Below are positions 14,162 through 22,850 of a stretch of 64,000 nucleotides of DNA, one piece after another. The notes below the pieces were generated by a model. The model was not told the DNA's origin. It ran no database searches and worked only from the letters and a program-made list of their open reading frames with translations. Each line of letters opens with the position of its first letter. Positions within the stretch are counted from its first letter, which is position 1. The DNA is from Kitasatospora sp. NBC_00458 (GTDB taxonomy: Bacteria > Actinomycetota > Actinomycetes > Streptomycetales > Streptomycetaceae): positions 5,977,001-6,041,000 of the forward strand of contig NZ_CP107904.1 of assembly GCF_036013975.1 (NCBI RefSeq), given 5' to 3'. The position numbers and the translations under genes were made by a program.

Positions 14162-14580
14162 GTCTTCGTCCGCCACCGTTCCCGCCGCTCGCCCGACCCG
14201 TCACCGCGGCGGTGCCGCCGGGGCGCCGCCGGGGCCGCCACCGCGGTGCCCGGGGGCCTCCGGAGCTCCGTACACCAAGATCTCCACCGAACCGAGATCT
14301 GCCGAACTGGCGTACGGGCATCGTGCGGCTGGAGGATCGTGTTACACCGGTGGTCCTGGTTGGGCAGAAACCAGGTGGCGAACGAGTGGCGCGGCGGTGG
14401 CCGGGTGCCGCCCGGAGGGTACGACGAGGTGCCCGCAGACCCGGGTGCGACACCGAAATTGGGGAGGGGACAGCCTTGCAGCCCAGAGTGAACACGACCA
14501 TGGTCCCCGCACGCGAAGCGGGCAAGGCGGTACGGTGGGGACGTGACATCTCGATCCGCAGTCCGAGGAGGGAGGCACCG
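14162..14580 (+). other. Intergenic region between cinA and clgR
   Basis: A 419-bp gap with no supported gene. CACCGCGG (14202-14209) and CCGCGGTG (14241-14248) can form an 8-bp stem that may end the cinA transcript. The distal half must hold the clgR promoter, but I could not place it. ClgR is autoregulated in other actinobacteria, yet I saw only near misses to its reported operator. Confidence 0.4.
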
Positions 14581-14949
14581 ATGATCCTGCTTCGTCGCCT
14601 ACTGGGCGATGTACTGCGTCGGCAGCGCCAGCGCCAGGGCCGCACACTCCGCGAGGTGTCGGCAGCCGCCAGGGTTTCGCTCGGTTACCTCTCCGAGGTC
14701 GAGCGGGGTCAGAAGGAGGCCTCCTCGGAGCTGCTCTCCGCCATCTGCGACGCACTCGACGTCCGGATGTCCGAGGTCATGCGCGAGGTCAGCGACGAAC
14801 TGTCGCTCGCCGAACTTGCGGCGATGGCCACCCTCTCCGAAGGTGAACTGCTGAGGCCGGTGCTCGAACCGGTGCAGCTGCCCGCCCCCGGCGCCGACCG
14901 GGCGAACATGTCGCCCAAGGCCGCCGCGATGGACGTGGTCGCCGCCTGA
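14581..14949 (+). CDS. clgR: ClgR-type XRE transcriptional activator of protease genes
   Basis: A 122-residue regulator with a Cro/C1-type HTH at residues about 8-65 ([40 protein letters not shown]) and a short acidic C-terminal part. The order pgsA-cinA-clgR-recA is conserved in actinobacteria, where ClgR activates clp and lon protease genes. The protein ends in VVAA; in Streptomyces, ClgR is itself a ClpP substrate and C-terminal alanines are the kind of tail that such degradation uses, so the terminus fits a degron. The ATG at 14581 is preceded by GAGGAGGGAGG. Confidence in the name comes from synteny plus length. Confidence 0.88.
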   Translation: MILLRRLLGDVLRRQRQRQGRTLREVSAAARVSLGYLSEVERGQKEASSELLSAICDALDVRMSEVMREVSDELSLAELAAMATLSEGELLRPVLEPVQLPAPGADRANMSPKAAAMDVVAA

Positions 14950-15003
14950 TCCGGCCTCGACACCCGGGCGCCTGGTGCCCGGGGCGAGCGAAGGAGGGCG
15001 GTC

Positions 15004-15288
15004 GTGCGGAGAACGGCGGTGGTGCGTGCCGGGGCCCGAATACGGTTCCGACGGCGGTGGCCGCAGCCGGTCCGCCGCGGTCTGCCGGTCCTGGCCGGCG
15101 GGCTCGGCTGGTGGTTGCTGGCCGCCCCCGGGCAACTGACCGGCGGCGCGGTGCCGGTCCTGCTGGCTGCCGGCGGGTGGGGGCTCGGGTTGATCCCGGT
15201 CCACGCCGACCGGCTGTCCACCGGACCGTCAAGGCGCCGGACGGGTGAGACGACGGCCCGGTTGGAGGCGGAGCCTCCGATCGGGTGA
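15004..15288 (+). CDS. Small membrane protein of unknown function
   Basis: A 94-residue protein starting at GTG 15004, 6 nt after AAGGAGGG, which makes it a convincing translated gene. The N-terminus is Arg-rich (about residues 1-25). Two hydrophobic segments follow (about 28-42, LPVLAGGLGWWLLAA, and 48-64, AVPVLLAAGGWGLGLIPV), and the C-terminus is polar. I do not recognise a family. It is 54 bp downstream of clgR and is followed by a strong bidirectional hairpin, so it probably ends the clgR transcript. Confidence 0.65.
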   Translation: MRRTAVVRAGARIRFRRRWPQPVRRGLPVLAGGLGWWLLAAPGQLTGGAVPVLLAAGGWGLGLIPVHADRLSTGPSRRRTGETTARLEAEPPIG

Positions 15289-15298
15289 GGAACGTGTA

Positions 15299-15337
15299 CG
15301 AGGGCCGCGGTACCGGACTCCGGTACCGCGGCCCTCG
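15299..15337. terminator. Bidirectional terminator hairpin
   Basis: A perfect 18-bp stem (15299-15316 with 15320-15337, core GAGGGCCGCGGTACCGG) with a 3-nt loop lies between the convergent small membrane protein gene and lhr. It can act in both directions. Confidence 0.85.
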
Positions 15338-15373
15338 CCGTTCGCGCGCCCGGCAGGATCCGGAGGAGAGGGC

Positions 15374-18300
15374 CTAAGGCCGCAGGCGCAGCCCGCGCGG
15401 GGTGGCGTGGAAGCCGGCCTCCTCCAGGGCGGCCCCGAGGTCGGAGCCGAGGGCGGGGGCGCCGTTGGCCCGTTCGACGGTGACGCTCCCGAGCGCCCCC
15501 GCGCGGACCGCGCCGGCCAGCGCACCGGTCGCGGCGGCGATCGTCGCCGGATCCTCCGGCCAGGCCAGCAGCGACTTGCCGCCGCGCTCGACGTAGAGGC
15601 TCAGCTCGCCGTCGACCAGGACCACCAGGGCGCCCGCCTTCCGGCCCGGCCGGTGGGCCCTGGCCGCGGCGCCGTCACCCGCGCCGCCGCCCGCGCCGGT
15701 CGGCGGTTCGGGCCAGGGCAGTGCGGCGCCGTACGCGTTGGCGGGGTCGGCGGCGGCCAGCACCAGTGCCTGCGGCGGCTCGGCGGCCGGGGCGGCCGGC
15801 CACTCGGCGGCCCCGGCCCGCTCCAGCCGGCCGTTGACCGACCGCAGCCGGTCGGCCGCGCCCTCCATGGCGAACTGGGCGCCGCCCAGCCCCTCCACGA
15901 AGTAGCCCCGGCGGGTCCGGCCGCGCTCCTCCATCGCGGTGAGCACCCGGTAGACCCCGGCGAAGCCGCCCGGGACCCGCTCGGCCGCCACCGCGCCCCG
16001 GGTGAGCAGGCCGTGCCGGTCCAGCAGGCTCTGCGCCTGGGCGGTGGCCCGTACGGTCTGCTCGGTGCTGAACGCGGGCAGCAGCGACCAGCGCCCGCCG
16101 ACCGTCGGGGGACCGCTGCGCAGCGCGCCGCCGGCCCGGCCGAAGGGGCGGCCCGCGCCGCCGTAGCGGCCGCGCGGGACGGCCCGGGGCGCCCGGTGCG
16201 CGGTGGACCCGGCCGTCCGGCCGGAGCCGAGCAGGGCGCGCAGCGGGGCGAGGGTGTCGTTGCCGACGTAGCCCGCCCAGACGAGGTCCCAGAGCGCCTC
16301 GACGAGCTCCGGCTCGGGGGTGTCCGGCAGGTGCGCGACCAGCTGGCGGAAGAAGAGGCCGTAGCCGCCCGCCAGCGCCTCCAGCAGTGCGGTGTGCACC
16401 GGGGTGACGGTGGGCGGGACCGGCTCGGGGCGCAGCAGCCGGGCGTTCTCGGCCAGGTGCAGGCTGATCCAGCCGTCCTTGCCGGGCAGGGCGCCGGCGC
16501 CGGTCCAGCCGATCTCGCCGGCGGCCATCAGCTCGTCCAGGAGAGCGGGGGAGTAGTCGGCGAGCCGGGCCGGGAGGATCAGCTTCTCCAGCGCGGAGGC
16601 GGGCAGCGCGGTGCCCTGGAGCTGCTCGACCACCCGGAGCAGGCCGTCCGGGCCGCGCAGCCGGTGGCCGGCCAGGTGCTGCCACTGCGGCAGGAAGGCG
16701 GCCAGGGCGCGCGGAGGGACGGGCTCGACCTCCTGGCGCAGGGCGGCCAGCGAGCGGCGGCGCAGCCTGCGCAGCACCTCGGCGTCGCACCATTCGACGG
16801 TGGCGGTGTGGCCCTCGACCGGTCTGAACTCGCCCTGGACCAGGCGGCCGGCGGAGGTCAGCCGGTGCAGGGTGCCGGTGACCACGGCCGCGCCGAGGCC
16901 GAAGCGCTCGGCGGCCTCCGCCGCGGTGAACGGCCCGTGGGTGCGGGCGTGTCGGGCGAGGAGGTCGCCCAGCGGGTCCTTGACCGGTTCGGTGAAGGCC
17001 TCGGGGACGCCGACCGGGAGCGGGGTGCCGAGGGCGTCGCGCAGCCGCCCGGCGTCCTCGACGGCGGCCCAGCGGTGCTCGCCGGCGATCCGGACCCGGA
17101 TCACCCGGCGGGCGGCCTCCAGCTCCAGGGCCCAGACCGGCTCGGCGCCCCTGGCGGTCAGCTCGGCCTCGCCGAGCGGGCCGAGCAGGCGCAGCGTGTC
17201 GGCCACGCCCTCGGCGTCCCTGATCCGGCGCTCGGGGGTGAGCCGCTGGAGCTCGGCCTCCAGCTCGGCGAGGACCCGGGGGTCGAGCAGCTCGCGCAGC
17301 TCGGCCTGGCCGAGGAGTTCGGAGAGCAGCCGGGAGTCGAGCGAGAGGGCGGCGGCGCGCCGCTCGGCGAGCGGGGAGTCGCCCTCGTACAGGAACTGTG
17401 CGACGTAGCCGAAGAGCAGTGAGCGGGCGAAGGGCGAGGGCTCGGTGGTGGTGACCTCGACCAGCCGGACGGCGCGGGATTCGAGGTCCGCCATCAGCTC
17501 GACCAGACCGGGGACGTCGAAGACGTCCTGGAGGCATTCGCGGACCGCCTCCAGCACGATCGGGAAGGACCCGTACTCGGAGGCGACCTCCAGCAGCTGG
17601 GCGGCGCGCTGGCGCTGCTGCCAGAGCGGGGTGCGCCGCCCCGGGCTGCGGCGGGGGAGCAGCAGGGCGCGGCCGGCGCACTCGCGGAAGCGGGAGGCGA
17701 ACAGGGCGGAGCCGCCGACCTGGTCGGTGACGAGCTGTTCGATCTCGCCCGGGTCGAAGAGGGCGGCGTCGGCGCCGACCGGGGCGTCGTCGGTGACGGG
17801 CCTCCCGGTCGGGGCGCCGAAGTCGAAGTCGAGGCCGGGGGCGAGCAGGTCGGCGTCCGGGAGGCGGAGCACGATGCCGTCGTCGGCGTGCATCACCTGC
17901 GGGTCCAGGCCGTGCTTCTCGCGCAGCCGGGCCCCGAGGGCGAGCGCCCAGGGGGCGTGGACCTGGGCGCCGAAGGGGGAGTGGATGACGATCCGCCAGT
18001 CGCCCAGCTCGTCGCGGAACCGCTCGACCACGATGGTGCGGTCGTCGGGGAGGTGGCCGCAGGCGGTGCGCTGCTCGGTGAGGTAGTCCAGCAGGTTGCC
18101 GGCGGCCCAGTCGTCCAGGCCCGCCTGCCGGAGCCGGGCGGTGGCGGCCTCGGGGTCGAGGGCCCCGAGCTCGCGGGTGAAGGCGCCGAGGGCGCGGCCG
18201 AGTTCGAGCGGGCGGCCCAGGGTGTCGCCCTTCCAGAACGGGAGCCGGCCGGGGACGCCGGGGGCGGGGGTGACCAGCACCTTGTCGTGGGTGATCTCCT

Positions 18301-20086
18301 CGATCCGCCAGGAGGTGGTGCCGAGGGTGAAGACGTCGCCGACCCGTGACTCGTAGACCATCTCCTCGTCCAGCTCGCCCACCCGCCGCCCACCGGTGCC
18401 CTTCTTGTCGTCCGTCCCGGCGATGAAGACGCCGAACAGGCCGCGGTCGGGGATGGTGCCGCCGGAGGTGACGGCGAGCCGCTGGGCGCCGGGCCGGCCG
18501 GTCACGGTGCCGGCGACCCGGTCCCAGACCAGGCGCGGGCGCAGTTCGGCGAAGGCGTCCGAGGGGTAGCGGCCGGCCAGCATGTCGAGCACGGCGTCGA
18601 AGGCGGACTGCGGCAGGGTCGCGAACGGCGCGGCCCGGCGGACCACGGCGAGCAGGTCGTCCACCGGCCAGGTGTCCAGCGCCGTCATCGCGACCAGCTG
18701 CTGGGCCAGGACGTCGAGCGGGTTGCGCGGGATGCGCAGCGCCTCGATCCGGCCGGCCCGCATCCGCTCGGTGACCACGGCGGACTGGACGAGGTCCCCG
18801 CGGTACTTGGGGAAGACGACGCCGGTGGAGACCGCGCCGACCTGGTGGCCGGCCCGGCCGACCCGCTGCAGTCCGGAGGCGACCGAGGGCGGGGACTCGA
18901 CCTGGACCACCAGCTCGACGGCGCCCATGTCGATGCCGAGCTCCAGGCTGGAGGTGGCGACCACGGCGGGCAGCCGGCCGGCCTTGAGCTCCTCCTCGAC
19001 GAGGGCGCGCTGCTCCTTGGAGACCGAGCCGTGGTGGGCCCGGGCGATCACCGGCGGGGCGCCCCTGGCGGCGCCGGAGCCGCCCATCAGCAGGGCGGGG
19101 GCGTGGTCCTCGGGGGCGGCGGCGCCGGTGGCGCGCTCCAGGGCGATCTCGTTCAGCCGGTTGCAGAGCCGCTCGGCGAGGCGGCGGGAGTTGGCGAAGA
19201 CGATGGTCGAGCGGTGGGCCTGGACGAGGTCGACGATCCGCTCCTCGACGTGCGGCCAGATCGAGTTCTGCCGGGCCGGGTCGCCGTCGGCGGCGGCGCC
19301 GACGGCGGGGGCGGCGGGCAGGTCGTCGAGATCCGGGACGGGGACGACCACGGACAGGTCGAACTCCTTGGCGGAGGGCGGCTGGACGACGGTGGCGCCG
19401 CGGCCCGGGCTGAGGAAGCGGGCCACCTCCTCGACCGGGCGGACGGTGGCGGAGAGGCCGATCCGGCGGGCCGGACGGTCCAGCAGCTCGTCCAGGCGCT
19501 CCAGGGAGAGTGCCAGGTGGGCGCCGCGCTTGGTGCCGGCGACGGCGTGCACCTCGTCCAGGATCACCGTGTCGACGCCGCGCAGCGCCTCGCGGGAGGC
19601 GGAGGTGAGCAGCAGGAAGAGCGACTCGGGGGTGGTGATCAGGATGTCCGGCGGGTGGGTGGCGAAGCGGCGGCGGTCGGCGGCCGGGGTGTCGCCGGAG
19701 CGGATGCCGACCTGGACGTCGGGCTCGGGCAGGCCGAGCCGGACGGCGGCCTGGCGCAGGCCGGTCAGCGGGGCGCGGAGGTTCCGTTCGACGTCGACCG
19801 CGAGGGCCTTGAGCGGCGAGATGTAGAGGACCCGGCAGCGGCGGGCGGGCTCGGCCGGGGGCGGGGTGGAGCTGAGCCGGTCGAGCGCGGAGAGGAAGGC
19901 GGCGAGCGTCTTGCCGGAGCCGGTGGGCGCCACGACCAGGACGTCGGTCCCCTGGTCGATGGCGCGCCAGGCCTCGGCCTGGGCGGCGGTGGGGGCGGAG
20001 AAGGCCGCGGTGAACCAGGCCCGGGTGGCCGGGGCGAAGCCGGCCAGCGGATCGGTCGGGGGCGGGGTCTGGTTCTGCGGCGCCAT
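15374..20086 (-). CDS. lhr: Lhr-family ATP-dependent DNA helicase
   Basis: A 1570-residue superfamily 2 helicase (Large helicase-related). Motif I is APTGSGKT at residues 53-60; the DEAH-box variant is LDEVHAV near residue 175; the second RecA domain has VVATSSLELGIDMG and QRVGRAGHQVG. These are followed by winged-helix modules of the Lhr core and the long Lhr C-terminal region (about residues 900-1570). Mycobacterial Lhr is a 3'-5' translocase induced by DNA damage. The ATG at 20086 is supported by a damage-type promoter whose predicted start site is that A. It is convergent with the small membrane gene and divergent from the S8 protease. The length matches full Lhr, not the shorter Lhr-core proteins. 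Confidence 0.94.
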   Translation of the reverse strand: MAPQNQTPPPTDPLAGFAPATRAWFTAAFSAPTAAQAEAWRAIDQGTDVLVVAPTGSGKTLAAFLSALDRLSSTPPPAEPARRCRVLYISPLKALAVDVERNLRAPLTGLRQAAVRLGLPEPDVQVGIRSGDTPAADRRRFATHPPDILITTPESLFLLLTSASREALRGVDTVILDEVHAVAGTKRGAHLALSLERLDELLDRPARRIGLSATVRPVEEVARFLSPGRGATVVQPPSAKEFDLSVVVPVPDLDDLPAAPAVGAAADGDPARQNSIWPHVEERIVDLVQAHRSTIVFANSRRLAERLCNRLNEIALERATGAAAPEDHAPALLMGGSGAARGAPPVIARAHHGSVSKEQRALVEEELKAGRLPAVVATSSLELGIDMGAVELVVQVESPPSVASGLQRVGRAGHQVGAVSTGVVFPKYRGDLVQSAVVTERMRAGRIEALRIPRNPLDVLAQQLVAMTALDTWPVDDLLAVVRRAAPFATLPQSAFDAVLDMLAGRYPSDAFAELRPRLVWDRVAGTVTGRPGAQRLAVTSGGTIPDRGLFGVFIAGTDDKKGTGGRRVGELDEEMVYESRVGDVFTLGTTSWRIEEITHDKVLVTPAPGVPGRLPFWKGDTLGRPLELGRALGAFTRELGALDPEAATARLRQAGLDDWAAGNLLDYLTEQRTACGHLPDDRTIVVERFRDELGDWRIVIHSPFGAQVHAPWALALGARLREKHGLDPQVMHADDGIVLRLPDADLLAPGLDFDFGAPTGRPVTDDAPVGADAALFDPGEIEQLVTDQVGGSALFASRFRECAGRALLLPRRSPGRRTPLWQQRQRAAQLLEVASEYGSFPIVLEAVRECLQDVFDVPGLVELMADLESRAVRLVEVTTTEPSPFARSLLFGYVAQFLYEGDSPLAERRAAALSLDSRLLSELLGQAELRELLDPRVLAELEAELQRLTPERRIRDAEGVADTLRLLGPLGEAELTARGAEPVWALELEAARRVIRVRIAGEHRWAAVEDAGRLRDALGTPLPVGVPEAFTEPVKDPLGDLLARHARTHGPFTAAEAAERFGLGAAVVTGTLHRLTSAGRLVQGEFRPVEGHTATVEWCDAEVLRRLRRRSLAALRQEVEPVPPRALAAFLPQWQHLAGHRLRGPDGLLRVVEQLQGTALPASALEKLILPARLADYSPALLDELMAAGEIGWTGAGALPGKDGWISLHLAENARLLRPEPVPPTVTPVHTALLEALAGGYGLFFRQLVAHLPDTPEPELVEALWDLVWAGYVGNDTLAPLRALLGSGRTAGSTAHRAPRAVPRGRYGGAGRPFGRAGGALRSGPPTVGGRWSLLPAFSTEQTVRATAQAQSLLDRHGLLTRGAVAAERVPGGFAGVYRVLTAMEERGRTRRGYFVEGLGGAQFAMEGAADRLRSVNGRLERAGAAEWPAAPAAEPPQALVLAAADPANAYGAALPWPEPPTGAGGGAGDGAAARAHRPGRKAGALVVLVDGELSLYVERGGKSLLAWPEDPATIAAATGALAGAVRAGALGSVTVERANGAPALGSDLGAALEEAGFHATPRGLRLRP

Positions 20087-20092
20087 GCCCCC

Positions 20093-20115
20093 ATGGTGCC
20101 GTGTGCCACTGACAG
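20093..20115 (-). promoter_or_regulatory. PafBC-type damage promoter of lhr, leaderless
   Basis: Reading on the minus strand: CTGTCAGTG (20115-20107), 8 nt, then CACCAT (20098-20093), then 6 nt to the ATG at 20086. The mycobacterial LexA-independent damage promoter is TTGTCRGTG-N8-TANNNT. Here 8 of 9 upstream positions match with exact spacing; the -10 matches at A2 and T6. The predicted transcript starts at the ATG. Confidence 0.6.
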
Positions 20116-20367
20116 CGGCGGGGCCGGTGCGGGGGCGGCCGGCGGGCGAGTCGTCCCGGGCGGCGGACGGGCCGGTGCGGGGGGCGGCGGGCGCGGGCGG
20201 GGCGGACCGGCGGGGCGGGTGGCCGTTCGGTGGAGCTGGAAAGGCAAAACGAACAATCGGACCATATGGTGATGATTCAGACCCTGTGATGTCCCTGTGA
20301 AGATCAGCCCCTCCTGCGGCCGCCCGACCCCGGACGGCCACCGGGACCGACGAGCGGAGACCGTGCC

Positions 20368-21897
20368 ATGGCGCAGGTGGACCCGTCCCGCCGCGGTCCC
20401 GGCCGCGTCCGGACCGGCCGGGCCGTCCGGCCCCGCGCCCGGGGCCCCTTCCGGGTGCTGCTCGCGATGCTGCTCACCGCCCTGGTGGTCGGCGGCGCCG
20501 TGCCCTACGTCTCCGGGCCCGGCCGCGCGTACCTCAGCTACCTGGTCCTCGCCGAGCAGGCGGACGCCGCCGGGGCCGCCCGGGCCGCGGCGGAGGCGCG
20601 CGCGGCCGGCGGACAGGTCGTCCAGGAGTACCCGCAGATCGGCGCCGTCCTCGCGTACGCCGCCGCCGGGGGCTTCGCCGACGAGGTCAGGGCCCGGCCC
20701 GGGGTGGCCGCCGTCGGCGCCACCCGGACGGCACCGGTACCGGGCCCGCCCCGGCCGCTCGACGGCGCCGGCGACTTCGGCCCGGGGGCGGTGCGGGCGG
20801 GGAGCGCGGACGGCCGGGACGACACCACCGCCACGGTGGCCGACCCGGCCGAGCACGACGCCTGGAACCTCACCCTGCTCGGAGCCGCCGCCGGCCCGGG
20901 CGGCGACACCACCCCGAACCTGCTGGGCGGCCCGGAGACCCCCGCCCTGCGCAAGGTGCTGGTCGCGGTGCTGGACTCCGGCGTCGACGACACCCACCCC
21001 GACCTGCGCGCCGCCGTCGACCCCGGGGCGTCCGCCTCCTGCGCCGACGGCCGCCCCGACGCCCGCACCGGCGCCTGGCGCCCCGACGACGGGGTCGGCG
21101 AGAGCGGGCACGGCACGCACGTCGCCGGGATCGTCGGCGCCGCCCGGGACGGCCGCGGCGTCAGCGGGGTCGCGCCCGGCGTCCGGATCGCCGCCGTCCG
21201 GCTGCTCGGACCGCTCGGCCAGTACTACGCCGAGAACATCGTCTGCGGGATGCTCTGGGCCGCCGACCACGGCGCCAAGGCCGTCAACAACAGCTACTTC
21301 GCGGACCCGTGGAAGTACAACTGCCCGGCGGACCGCGACCAGGCCGCGCTGACCGCCGCCGTCGGCCGGGCCGTCGACTACGCGCGCCGGAAGGGCGCCG
21401 TGGTGGTCGCCTCTGCGGGCAACGACGGGCAGGACCTCGGCGCCGCCCGCACCGACGAGCGCAGCCCGAACGACCGCACCGCCGGCCCCGCCGAGTCCCG
21501 GTACGTCGGCCCCGAGTGCGTCCGGCTGCCCGGTGAGCTGCCCGGCGTGGTCACGGTGACCGCCGTCAACCGGGACGGCCGCCCCTCCGTGTACACCAAC
21601 CACGGGCGCGGCAGGGTCTCGCTGGCCGCACCCGGCGGCGACCCCGACGGCGGCGCGCAGGGGGCGGTGGTCTCCGACTGGCCCGGCGGCCGGTACGCCG
21701 CGCTGGCCGGCACCTCGATGGCCGCCGCGCACGTCACCGGCGCGGTCGCGGTGGCCGCCGCGCTCCACCCGGACTGGGACGCGGACCGGCTCGCCGACCT
21801 GCTGGCCGCCACCGCGGCCGCTTCCTGCCCGCCCGGCCCGCACGCCTGCGGCGACCGGCAGTACTACGGGGCGGGGACGCTGACGCTGCCGCGCTGA
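20368..21897 (+). CDS. Secreted subtilisin-like (S8) serine peptidase
   Basis: A 509-residue protein. An Arg-rich N-terminus and hydrophobic stretch (residues about 30-50, VLLAMLLTALVVGGAVPYVS) form a signal peptide or anchor, followed by a propeptide-like region to about 185. The catalytic domain has Asp 203 (VAVLDSGVDDTHPDL), His 248 (GHGTHVAGI), the oxyanion Asn in VVASAGNDGQD, and Ser 450 (GTSMAAAHVTG), so all catalytic residues are intact. It lacks the C-terminal membrane helix of mycosins. ATG 20368 follows GGAGA by 7 nt. It is divergent from lhr; I see no functional link. Its target is unknown. Confidence 0.88.
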   Translation: MAQVDPSRRGPGRVRTGRAVRPRARGPFRVLLAMLLTALVVGGAVPYVSGPGRAYLSYLVLAEQADAAGAARAAAEARAAGGQVVQEYPQIGAVLAYAAAGGFADEVRARPGVAAVGATRTAPVPGPPRPLDGAGDFGPGAVRAGSADGRDDTTATVADPAEHDAWNLTLLGAAAGPGGDTTPNLLGGPETPALRKVLVAVLDSGVDDTHPDLRAAVDPGASASCADGRPDARTGAWRPDDGVGESGHGTHVAGIVGAARDGRGVSGVAPGVRIAAVRLLGPLGQYYAENIVCGMLWAADHGAKAVNNSYFADPWKYNCPADRDQAALTAAVGRAVDYARRKGAVVVASAGNDGQDLGAARTDERSPNDRTAGPAESRYVGPECVRLPGELPGVVTVTAVNRDGRPSVYTNHGRGRVSLAAPGGDPDGGAQGAVVSDWPGGRYAALAGTSMAAAHVTGAVAVAAALHPDWDADRLADLLAATAAASCPPGPHACGDRQYYGAGTLTLPR

Positions 21898-22019
21898 CGG
21901 GCCGCGGCGGGCCGGTGTCCCGGCGGGCGGGCGGCGGCCGCGTGAAGCAGGGGGCGGAGGCGGGGAAGGCGGGGGAAAACCGGGTGACGGGTGGGACCGG
22001 GGCGGGCGAGGATCGGGGG

Positions 22020-22577
22020 ATGGAGCCCTTCGTCACCACCGAGCGGCTGGTGCTGCGCCGCTTCACCGCCGCCGACGCGGACCGCCTGGAGGAGCTGGAC
22101 GGCGACCCCGGGGTGATGCGCTACCTCACCGGGGGCCGGCCCACCCCGCGCGAGGTCGTCGAGAACGTCCTGCTGCCGCTGTACTTCGACCACTACCGCC
22201 GGTACGGCGACCTCGGCTGGTGGGCCGCGGAGGAGCGGGCGAGCGGGGACTTCCTGGGCTGGTTCGAGTTCCGGCCGCCGGACGGCGACCGCTCCGAGGT
22301 CGAGCTCGGCTACCGCCTGCGCCGCCCGGCCTGGGGGCACGGCTACGCCACCGAGGGCGCCCGGGCACTGGTCCGCCGCGGCTTCACCGAGCTCGGGGTG
22401 GAGCGGGTGGTGGCCTACACGATGGCGGTCAACCACGGGTCGCGGCGGGTGATGGAGAAGGCCGGGCTCTCCCTGGTCCGGACCTTCCACGAGGATTACC
22501 CCGAGGCGATCCCGGGCAGTGAGCAGGGCGAGGTCGAGTACGCACTGGTGGCGGCGGACTGGCGCCCCCCGTCCTGA
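22020..22577 (+). CDS. GNAT-family N-acetyltransferase (RimJ/RimL-like)
   Basis: A 185-residue Acetyltransf_3-type GNAT. The N-terminus TERLVLRRFTAADADRLEEL is typical of the RimJ/RimL group. The acetyl-CoA loop is RRPAWGHGYATEGARALVRR (about residues 100-120), followed by AYTMAVNHGSRRVMEKAG. The substrate cannot be told from sequence; members modify ribosomal protein N-termini, small molecules or drugs. It lies 122 bp after the S8 protease gene and 29 bp before the DUF3046 gene, but nothing proves an operon. ATG 22020 is the only start that keeps the full N-terminal strand. Confidence 0.82.
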   Translation: MEPFVTTERLVLRRFTAADADRLEELDGDPGVMRYLTGGRPTPREVVENVLLPLYFDHYRRYGDLGWWAAEERASGDFLGWFEFRPPDGDRSEVELGYRLRRPAWGHGYATEGARALVRRGFTELGVERVVAYTMAVNHGSRRVMEKAGLSLVRTFHEDYPEAIPGSEQGEVEYALVAADWRPPS

Positions 22578-22606
22578 CGGCGGGCCGGTCCGGGATACTG
22601 GTGGGC

Positions 22607-22801
22607 ATGAGGCTGACGGAGTTCTGGCGGCGGATGCACGCGCACTTCGGTGAGGCGTACGCGGAGTCCTTCGCCACCGACCACGTGATGAGCGAGCTGG
22701 GCGGCCGAACGGTCCGGCAGGCGCTGGACGCCGGCTGGGAGGCCAAGGACGTCTGGCGGGTGGTCTGCGAGACGCAGGGCGTCTCCGCGGTCCTGCGCTG
22801 A
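22607..22801 (+). CDS. DUF3046 family protein
   Basis: A 64-residue protein beginning MRLTEFWRRMHAHFGEAYAE, the hallmark of DUF3046, with the conserved DHVMSELGGRTVRQALDAG and VWRVVCETQ segments. Its function is unknown. In actinobacteria it is found near recA and recX, as here. An in-frame GTG at 22601 would add two residues; the ATG at 22607 matches the family start. Confidence 0.88.
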   Translation: MRLTEFWRRMHAHFGEAYAESFATDHVMSELGGRTVRQALDAGWEAKDVWRVVCETQGVSAVLR

Positions 22802-22850
22802 TCCCGGCCCGATGCCCGAACGGGCGTCGGGCATGGGTCAGACTGTGCGG

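Noticed and set aside
14450-14580. ClgR operator upstream of clgR
   Set aside because: I looked for a CGC-N5-GCGAAC-type site. The CGCACGCGAAGCG stretch near 14511 has the wrong spacing, so I did not call it.
15004-15288. Calling the small membrane gene a secreted peptide or a holin-like toxin
   Set aside because: Two hydrophobic stretches and a basic N-terminus are too generic; no phage or toxin-antitoxin context is present.
20261-20270. ACCATATGGT palindrome between lhr and the S8 protease gene
   Set aside because: Perfect but only 10 bp, and not placed convincingly against either promoter; likely chance in a locally AT-richer stretch.
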